Shown: piece by piece, positions 56,400 to 64,000 of the stretch
Numbering within the stretch: the stretch's first letter is position 1
Layout: the number at the start of each line of letters is the position of its first letter
Source: Megaleporinus macrocephalus
Lineage: Eukaryota > Chordata > Actinopteri > Characiformes > Anostomidae
Assembly: GCA_021613375.1 (NCBI GenBank)
Contig: CM038722.1
Span: forward strand, 24,432,441-24,496,440
DNA length: 64,000 nucleotides
Direction: 5' to 3'
Notes under the pieces: model-generated
What the model was told of the DNA's origin: nothing
What the model saw: only the letters and a program-made list of their open reading frames with translations
The model's database searches: none
Translations under genes and position numbers: made by a program

Positions 56400-56965
56400 A
56401 ACTAACCTTATCTTTAAGCTTAACCTCAGTATCCAAACCTAAGCTTAACCTTAGTATCCCATATAATACACCTACACCTAAGCCTAACACTAGCCCTAAC
56501 CTTAGTATCTCTTATATTACACCTAACTAACCTTAACCTCAATATCCAAACTTAAACCTAACCTGAACCTCACTATCATATATAATACTACACCTACACC
56601 TAAACCTAACACTAACCTTAACTTTAGTACCCCATATAATACTACACCTACACCTAAACCTAACACTAACTTTAACCTCAATATCCATACCTAAACCTAA
56701 CCTTAACCTCAATATCCAAACCTAAACCTAACCTTAACCTCAATAGCCAGACCTAAACCTAACCTTAACCTTAATATCCGAACCTAAACCTAACCTTAAC
56801 CTCACTATCCTATAAAATACTACACCTAACCTTAACCTCAATATCCAAACCTTAACCTAACCTTAACCTCAGTATCCCATAAAATACTACACCTAACCTA
56901 AACCTCAGTATCCAAACCTAAACTTAACCTAAACCTCAATATCCCATCTAAACCTAACCCTAACT
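56400..56965 (+). repeat. CCTAA-rich, telomere-like minisatellite
   Basis: Basic unit AACCTAAACCTAACCTTAAC plus CTCAATATCC (30 bp), mixed with longer variants containing ATATAATACTACACC. Words CCTAAC, CCTTAAC and CCTAAAC resemble degenerate vertebrate telomere hexamers (CCCTAA), but true CCCTAA is rare (near 56490 and 56955). About 15-18 units. Confidence 0.88.
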
Positions 56966-59049
56966 TCCAAAAGGCTGTTTTCCTGCTCTTTTGGATTATA
57001 GATATTAGATGTATTCAAGTTAGGATCAGCAAAAGTATTTTTTGTCCTGTACTTGTGAGGACATGTGTTCCTCATAAACATACCACTGCAGTAGATCTGG
57101 CTAAATATAGCTTCACAGCTGAAAACTCAATTTAATATTTTGACTGTATATGTTCACAAGAAGGATTACTTGCATTTGCTCAATAGTTTTTATTTGAATA
57201 AGCTAAAACTCATCACCCAGATACAACAAATTCCTCCTTCATCATTTAATCACTTTATTGAAAATAGCTGCCATACCTTTACCAACAGTAATATCATATT
57301 GAGTGGTTTTATTTCATAGGTAGAAATCTGTACTATGCTGACTTCAAGGTTTTCTGTCTCTGTGTGATTCCTATTGAGTGTGTGGTTCACTGAGTTCAGG
57401 AATGTATAGGTCACAGCTTGTAATAGCTTGACTTGTCACTGTGTGTGGACTGTGTTAGATATATGCAGAGTTTGTGGAGAGTCCATAAAGCTCTTTTTTT
57501 ATAAATTAGACTATATGTGACCCAGCAAACCTTAGATATAATTGGTTTTAAGGAAGCACAAGTTTTATTGAGGGCTCCTCATAACTTGAAGACTGATTTT
57601 TTTGATAGCTTCTTTTTTTTTTTAATTAAAAAATTTCATATTTGTGTGGCCACGTTGAGCTGTCATGTGATGGAATGCGCTGGGGTGTGGGGGTTTAGCT
57701 AACCAGCGAGGATGAAGCACAAAGAATCTGTGGAAGAATGAAACTGAATTTAATTAAAATAGTTTTAAAAAGTAAGAAGAACGTAGAGAAATGGGTCGAG
57801 AATGTAAAGTAAGCTTTAAATATTTTTTTCTGTAAAAAAAATACTATTATAAACTTTATTTATTGAAACATTGCATAAGAGAATGTAACTTTGTAAATGC
57901 ACTGTATTACTACTAAATGCTGGAAACTACAAATTTACAATAATTACAAATTACAAGCAAAATAAAAATAAAGAATAATAAAAAGAGGGCAGGCAAAAGA
58001 TCAAAAGTCAAAGAGCTAGCAGGGTCGATAACAAGCAGAGCAACAGAGTATACAGCAACAGTTCACAGTCAGAATTAGGATAGTCCTTACGACATGCATC
58101 AAAGCATTCTAACGCAGGCTCAATGGTAAACTCCACCAAGTCAAATTTAGCCATCACAACCACAATCACCCCCCACAAAAGAGAAAACCACCAGCCAGAA
58201 CAACAAAAACAAAAGAGAAGCAGAGAGAGAGGAGCCCCCAATGTGAGACATACCGGGTCATTCTAAAGAAGTCCTGCATTGTAGCAGTATGGACCGTTCT
58301 ACATGCTAAACTCTTATTTACTATGTGTTTCATCATTTAACATGCAACCATACATCATTTCTAATAGCTACACCTTCACCTGTTAATGTGAAGTACTTAC
58401 CAGACTATAAAATAAAGTGCTACTCATGAATTTAACAAGCACATGCAGATCCTTAGCACAGCTTTCTCAGCACTGTTTAGCAGCAGTTACAAAGTGCAAA
58501 GTGTGTAATGACATCCTCATCATTAATGTCTGACAGCAATGCCCCAATAACACCCGCTTCAGCTCTGCAATCATTTTCTCTTGGCTTGCACACTGGCTTT
58601 GTCTGGGTCTTATAAACTAAACTTATACTTGATACTGAATCATTTAACTTGCATCTCCAAAGTAGATTCAATGATTATCCATTAAGATCTTTATAGGCAT
58701 AATATCTAGTACAAACATAGGACTTACAATAATTATGGCATACTCAGATAATATTTGTTTACACCAAACAAACTATCAATTCTATGATGTTCACTGCAAA
58801 GAAGTCATTTGTAAGATGATGCAATCTGTTGACTTATATTTCAAAGAAACTGGCGGCAACACATCAGCAGAAAGTTGTGGTAGTTGTGGTCTTAATCCCA
58901 CAGTCCCTCCTCTTCACTCGTTAAAAGTCTGGAAGAAATGTTGGTAGTTTAGCATTAAGCATCAACCCTTTATTCTCCAAGAGTGTATCCAGTGGTGGAA
59001 AGCAGCACCAGTGTTTACTTTTATCTGAGTAGCTGAGTTCTTTTGTTTG
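56966..59049. other. Unique DNA, no gene seen
   Basis: AT-rich sequence with poly(T)/poly(A) runs near 57610 and 57830. No exon, repeat or structure recognised. Confidence 0.45.
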
Positions 59050-59948
59050 CTGCTGTATGTGAATTCTTGCTGAGACTGGACGGCCGCGGTCGTCGCTTGC
59101 CAAGAGCCATTGTTGTGCTTATTCTTCCTTGCATTGGCTACCTGTCTTTAAATGATCTAACTGGACCAGCTTTGACATGACTGACAAGAGATTAGAAGAA
59201 TGCTATTGGGAGAAGTGTTATTTCTTCATCCTCTTATGTTGGATCAATGAAGTCTTTGCACTAGAGTAACTCACTGTTACCTCTTGAGGTATAAATTGGA
59301 ATTACAAGACAGGATGGGCTGTGGCTGTATGTGAATTCTTGCTGAGACTGGTCCGCGGTGGTCACTTGCCAAGAGCCATTGTTGTGTTTATTTTTCCTTT
59401 CATTGGCTACCTGTCTTTAAATGATCTAACTGGACAAGCTTTGACATGACTGACAAGAGATTAGAGAAATGCCATTGGGAGAAGTGTTATTTCTTCATCC
59501 TCTTATGTTGGACCAATGAATTCTTTGCGCTAGAGTAACTCACTGTTACCTCTTGAGGTATAAATTGGAATTACAAGACAGGATGGGCTGTGGCTGTATG
59601 TGAATTCTTGCTGAGACTGGTCCGTGGTGGTCATTTGCCAAGAGCCATTGTTGTGTTTATTCTTTCTTGCATTGGCTACCTGTCTTTAAATGATCTAAAA
59701 AGCTTTAACACAATTGACAAGGGAATAGAAGGGAGGTGCTATTTCTTCATCCTCTTATGTTGGACGGATGGAGTCTTGGCGCTACAGTGACTCACTGTTA
59801 CCTCTTGAGGTATAAATTGGAATTACAAAACAGTCTTTAAATGATCTAACAAGCTTTAACACGATTGACAAGGGATTGACATAAAAAGGAGCTCCTTTTT
59901 ATGTTGAGGTATAAAGTGGAATTACAAGACAGGATGAGCTGTGGCTAG
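59050..59948 (+). repeat. 270-bp tandem repeat, about 3.4 units
   Basis: Units start with GCTGTATGTGAATTCTTGCT at 59052, 59324 and 59593 (periods 272 and 269); a fourth, internally deleted copy runs from about 59833 to 59948. Each holds CCAAGAGCCATTGTTGTG, TGGCTACCTGTCTTTAAATG and TTACCTCTTGAGGTATAAAT. The third unit lacks about 20 bp. Frames over it (CEFLLRLVR...) are open only in single units, so coding is unlikely. Confidence 0.93.
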
Positions 59949-61196
59949 CTGGTTAACATGCTAACTTCAGTAGATATCTATGTAACGTAGCTTTGCTGCC
60001 ATGTTTGTTTAATGGAGCAGACACAGCATTTAGTAATCCTTTATTCATGCTTGGACACGGTCAGCGATCATACTAGATATGCACCAAACTGTGGCATACC
60101 CGGACACAGCACGGAGTGGCTAGTCAAATGAGTCGGGCAGTGTACAGAGTACACCCTAAATCTCTCATCTTACACATTCATGGCACACTCAGCATTTCTT
60201 ATTCATGTTTACAAAACATCCTACCACAGAACCACTCACCATACTATGGCTTAACTTTCACTGATTAAAAACTCCAGCGCTAGTATCCATAACCTTAACC
60301 CATGAAGGATTATATGTGAACCAAACACAGTGCACTCGTGTGTCAAAGATTAGAAAAAACCTTCAGTGAACACTGGACGGACGAGCACCGAAGGAAATGA
60401 AATCGGATAGGAAAGTAAACATTAGCAATAATGAGAGCAGCATAGCAACATGGTTTATGTAAAATGAAGATTATCAGGAAAAACTGCCCTCAGCCATGCT
60501 TATCAAGAGCGCTAGGTGGGTTTGACAGTGCTGCACGCAGGGGCACCAGGCCAGCTCTCCTGGACAAAATTTCTACCTCTCTGGTACAGGTGCTTGACCT
60601 CGTTTGCATAGATCATTTGTATTACTATCCACACATATGTGTGTGTACATATCAGAAAACGGATATATACACACACATAGACAGAGAGTGAGACGAGAGA
60701 AGAGACAAACTATTCTTTTAAAAGCTTTTCTTTGTTTTTACCTCATTTTTTTGTCTATGCCAAAAAACCTTTCCAACCATAACAGAGAAATGAAATAAAG
60801 TATAATGGAATGAAGAGACCCATAAAATATAAACTCTTTTATAAAGGCTTTTGGAGAAAATATGAAAGTCAATATTACATGTACACTAATCTTCTTGCAG
60901 CATGCCAGCTTATTTTGGTGCCTCGAGCAAGTGTTTTCAATAATGTTGCCATATGACCAGACTGTTCTTAATGTAAAGTCATTCATACAGTACAGTTACA
61001 AAAAAGGAAGTCAGAAAGATAGCAGAAGAGCTCTATAGAAAGATAGAGCATAGAAGAACCTTTGGTGGATGATTTATTAAGACTTTAGAACCTACAGTGA
61101 CTCTGCTTATCACTGTTACATGTAACATTATGTTTTGTTTGTAACAAGTAGCTCTACACATGATGGATATCTCATAGACTTATAGATACTGGTTAC
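59949..61196. other. Unique DNA, no gene seen
   Basis: Nothing recognised beyond a short ATATACACACACATAGACAGAGAG stretch near 60665. Confidence 0.5.
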
Positions 61197-61322
61197 CGCT
61201 CCGGTACTCACTGGGTGCTCACTGCCCCCTAGTGTATGTGTTCACTAGTGTGTGTATATGTGGGTGTTTCACTTCACGGATCGGTTAAATGTGAAAGTCA
61301 AATTTCACTGTGTGCAAACACA
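61197..61322 (+). mobile_element. tRNA-derived SINE, 3' part
   Basis: CTCACTGCCCCCTAGTGTAT, TGTTCACTAGTGTGTGTATA and TTTCACTGTGTGCAAAC match the tail halves of the SINEs at 23110 and 62520. The head is missing. Confidence 0.75.
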
Positions 61323-61885
61323 AATAACAGAGTACTTCTAAACTTATGTTAATGTTATGCTGCAGACGAGGCTGACTGGACGTTTTTCTTGATAGCAGTG
61401 ATGACATAGTCAATTTAGCTGGATTAAGTAATGGACAGCCAAGTTTATATTCCTTTACGATCTATATGTTAGTAAGGTCAAGATTTATTATGAGTAAAAT
61501 ACATTGTAGTTGCATCACCCATAGAGTTAGAATGTTATTCTCTTTAGTCCTGAGCTGTTTTCATTTCTATCTTTTGAAAGTGTTTTCATATTAAGTAGGC
61601 AGTACTCATTATTCAAATCATATGAACTTATAATCTTAATTTTCTCTTAGTTTCATGATAAAATTCTTAATTGAAAAAGTGATAAATAAATATTTTACTC
61701 TATGAATTGTCCACAAGAGTGTTCTAGAGGGGTTTTCAGTCAGGGCTTTAAAAAGCTATCATTATAAAGCTAGCAGTTGATAAGGTAAGTTACAATCCTC
61801 AAACAAATAAAGAAAAACAAAGTTTGGTGCCAGTGAGCTCTAACATAGCTAGTGTTTCTGTTCCTAGCCCTTTTTTTTATATATA
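61323..61885. other. Unique DNA, no gene seen
   Basis: Nothing recognised. Confidence 0.5.
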
Positions 61886-61990
61886 TACAGTACTGTGCAA
61901 AAGTTTGAGGCACTTGGGGACATTATTATATTATTATTTTAAAAGTTACTCTTCCAGACAGGAAGCTTTTATTTGCTCAGCGCAATACTT
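61886..61990 (+). mobile_element. Tc1-like terminal-repeat fragment
   Basis: TACAGTACTGTGCAAAAGTT followed by TGAGGCACTTGGGGA matches a very common fish Tc1-like terminus. No transposase is present. Confidence 0.55.
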
Positions 61991-62039
61991 TTTTTATATA
62001 TATATTTACATAGTATTAATACAGTAAGTATGGCTTTTA

Positions 62040-62410
62040 CATATCAGTGTGTTTATTTAACCCTTTCCAAGATTTTCCTTGTGGAAACAACCCAGTATTA
62101 TTTATAGTTATTATCTTATACCTGCTTTGACTACTCAGTATTTAATTAAGCTAGTATTTGATATATACATTTAATTTAATACATTATATACATTTAATTT
62201 AATACATTCATGCAATGTCTGGAGCGTCCATGAGAAATCTGGAACTAAACTTTGTTCTTCAAATTGGCCACAAGATATGATCAACTTTTTTCCGAATAGG
62301 TTATTCATGCTAATTGTAATGTATGTATTGATTATTTACATCTGTTCTAATGATATCTGGTGTTCTTACTGGTGAAAATACATTTATTGTGAAGATAAAG
62401 GCGTTTGAAC
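62040..62410 (-). repeat. Dispersed repeat, inverted partner of 42825-43107
   Basis: See the + strand copy at 42825. Here the blocks appear in opposite order: TGTGTTTATTTAACCCTTTC (62051), CAGTATTATTTATAG (62093), ATCTGGAACTAAACTTTGTT (62236), ACATCTGTTCTAATGATATC (62338). Longer than its partner because of insertions. Confidence 0.75.
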
Positions 62411-62519
62411 AATCAACCTTGGCGCCTCATACCCCATAAATAACATGGGGTATAAAAATGGTATCCACATAGAGAAAGGGCAGTTTGGCAAGCTAGCTTG
62501 TTATGGGCTGTTGTGGACT

Positions 62520-62775
62520 GGTGGTTGGGAAAACAGCCTTGTGACCAAAAGGTCATTGGTTCGATCCCATGAACCGACAGGACACAACTGAAGTGCCCTT
62601 GATCAAGACCTAACCTCCAACTGCTTCATGGGCATTGTGTATAGAGCTGAGCACCGCTCCGGGCAAGTGTGCTTACTGCCCCCTAGTGTGTATGTTCACT
62701 AGTGTGTGTTTTACTGGACGGATGGGTTAAATGGAGAGGTCATATTCTGCTGTGTGCAGACTCAAGTGGCAAATA
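62520..62775 (+). mobile_element. tRNA-derived SINE, near full length
   Basis: B-box GGTTCGATCC at 62558-62567 after CCTTGTGACCAAAAGGTC; the body has ACTGAAGTGCCCTTGATCAA, the tail CCCCTAGTGTGTATGTTCAC and GGATGGGTTAAATGGAG to CTGCTGTGTGCAG. Best-preserved B-box of the family in the window; the A-box end is diverged. Confidence 0.85.
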
Positions 62776-64000
62776 GTTCCAAACTCTAATTCTAGCTAAC
62801 ATTAGAGTCCACTGCTCCCAAACTTTTTTGGCAATACTTCTAAGAATGCAATTGCATCAAGCAGCATAAAAAACAAAACAAATGAAAACGATTCACATGC
62901 AGAAGCTACTAGGAACCCGATGACCTTCAGACTCTCCCAAAGATAAAGAACATGACTGTTCAAACTTCACAAATGCCTGCTCCACACACACGCACACACA
63001 CTATTCATCAGTGCACTCATTCTTACTTTTCAGAGTGCAGAAGTTTTAATGATGACCACTGATGCCTGGAGAGACTTACTTCACTTCAATAAAGGTCAAG
63101 CGTGCATGGCCTTTTGTGTTTTTGGGGGGTTGAAAACACCAGGTGATATATCAGCCTCATTAATATAAATGCAGCAAAGCCTCTCTCGAAAATGAGGTTT
63201 CCAAAGTGGCTCTTGCCTTGGCCATATTGTTCAAGGCAAAAGCCTTGAATGTGTAAATCTAAAACATTTACATGGTGTGCAGGTTCTAAAAAAGTTTTTT
63301 CACACTCTTCTACAAAGATATTCTTCAAAGAAGGTTAAAAGAAGCAAACTGTACCACATGGGTGGCCAATTTAGACCAAAGATTTAATTGGGGTGGCTGG
63401 ATGCTGGGAAAAACCTATATAAATAAAATAGCATTGCTGTATTAAAATGATATAAAAAGTGATGCATTTGTTTTTCTCCATGCATAACTAACTATTTCCA
63501 ACATTTCCACATGAATAAAATATGACATCAACACAGTTATTAAGTATATCCTGTATTTGTATCAAGCAAATGAACTGCATATGAGTTATACGAAACTAAT
63601 GATTAGAAAACTAGTCACACAGCGCTCTATAGGGTAAGACTGAGCAGCTTCAGAACTTATTTAAAACTTATTCTAACTTATTATTGGAATCTAGCCTGAA
63701 TCATATGCATGTATCCAACTGCATAGTGTAAGATAAACACACCTGTATTGTTTATTCTGCAAATTAGCATCACAATAAGATATTCTAATTATTAAATGCA
63801 TTTAGACTCTTTGAACTGACTCTTAACAAACCATAGAGCAGAGCTTTATCATTAAGACTCTGGCTGTTTCAATTTCTGTAACTGGGGAGGCCCGAAGGGT
63901 GGCCATGCTTCATGCTAGGATGGTACTTTTCACCCTTGGTCACCCCTTGGCAACGCCTCTGCTGTACCATCGTTCCAAAGGACCGTGTTATTTTCAAAGA
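62776..64000. other. Unique DNA to window end, no gene seen
   Basis: Short frames only, one (63086-63328, minus) without any known motif. Nothing else is supported. Confidence 0.45.

Noticed and set aside
56400..56965. True telomere
   Set aside because: Internal position, 30-bp and longer units, and very few exact CCCTAA hexamers.

Overview
The window looks like gene-poor nuclear DNA from a teleost fish, probably intergenic or deep intronic. The grounds are the repeat set: several Tc1-like families typical of fish, an L2/CR1-type LINE, tRNA-derived SINEs, hAT and Harbinger-like non-autonomous elements, many (CA)n, (TA)n and (GAAA)n tracts, and AT-rich, CpG-poor unique sequence. The SINE consensus reminds me of otophysan fishes (characins, catfishes), but that is a recollection and not a measurement. 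I found no host exon I can defend, no RNA gene, and nothing prokaryotic such as operons or CRISPR. The only long intact protein-coding frame is a retrotransposon reverse transcriptase of 506 residues (27114-28634, minus).

Layout. 1-10 kb: unique DNA with decayed Tc1-like copies (1198-1991 minus, 3468-3797 minus, 6270-7155 plus) and a 947-bp hAT deletion derivative with a perfect 8-bp target duplication (8518-9464). 10.7-20 kb: three large minisatellites, of 24-bp (10735-13097), 33-bp (14500-16690) and 42-bp (19041-19717) units; the 33-bp array is split by a 618-bp TIR element. 20-30 kb: SINE pieces, a 608-bp TIR element (24933-25540), the L2/CR1 LINE inside a 50-bp minisatellite (26655-28965), and a 109-bp near-perfect foldback (29213-29321). 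30-40 kb: a SINE, a Tc1 C-terminal fragment, a locally triplicated segment (33560-36240) and a compound CA/TA/GA microsatellite. 40-50 kb: 1.5 kb of purine-rich GAAA repeats, candidate conserved non-coding blocks (42290-42720, 44655-45530), two more Tc1-like relics and a 35-bp minisatellite. 50-64 kb: a hAT MITE with target duplication (53113-53566), SINEs, a 23-base G run, a CCTAA-rich telomere-like array, a 270-bp tandem repeat and unique DNA.

The most striking thing is not a gene. Three of the tandem arrays have units that match transposon sequence: the 24-bp unit reads as a Tc1-like terminal inverted repeat, the 42-bp unit as the terminal/subterminal region of the Harbinger-like element seen intact at 15300-15917, and the 50-bp unit as the interior of a MITE family with four copies here. 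The window thus records transposons seeding minisatellites, and minisatellites in turn receiving transposons (618-bp element at TTA, LINE at TTTTAG). Family names rest on motifs and on memory of fish repeats; no database was searched.
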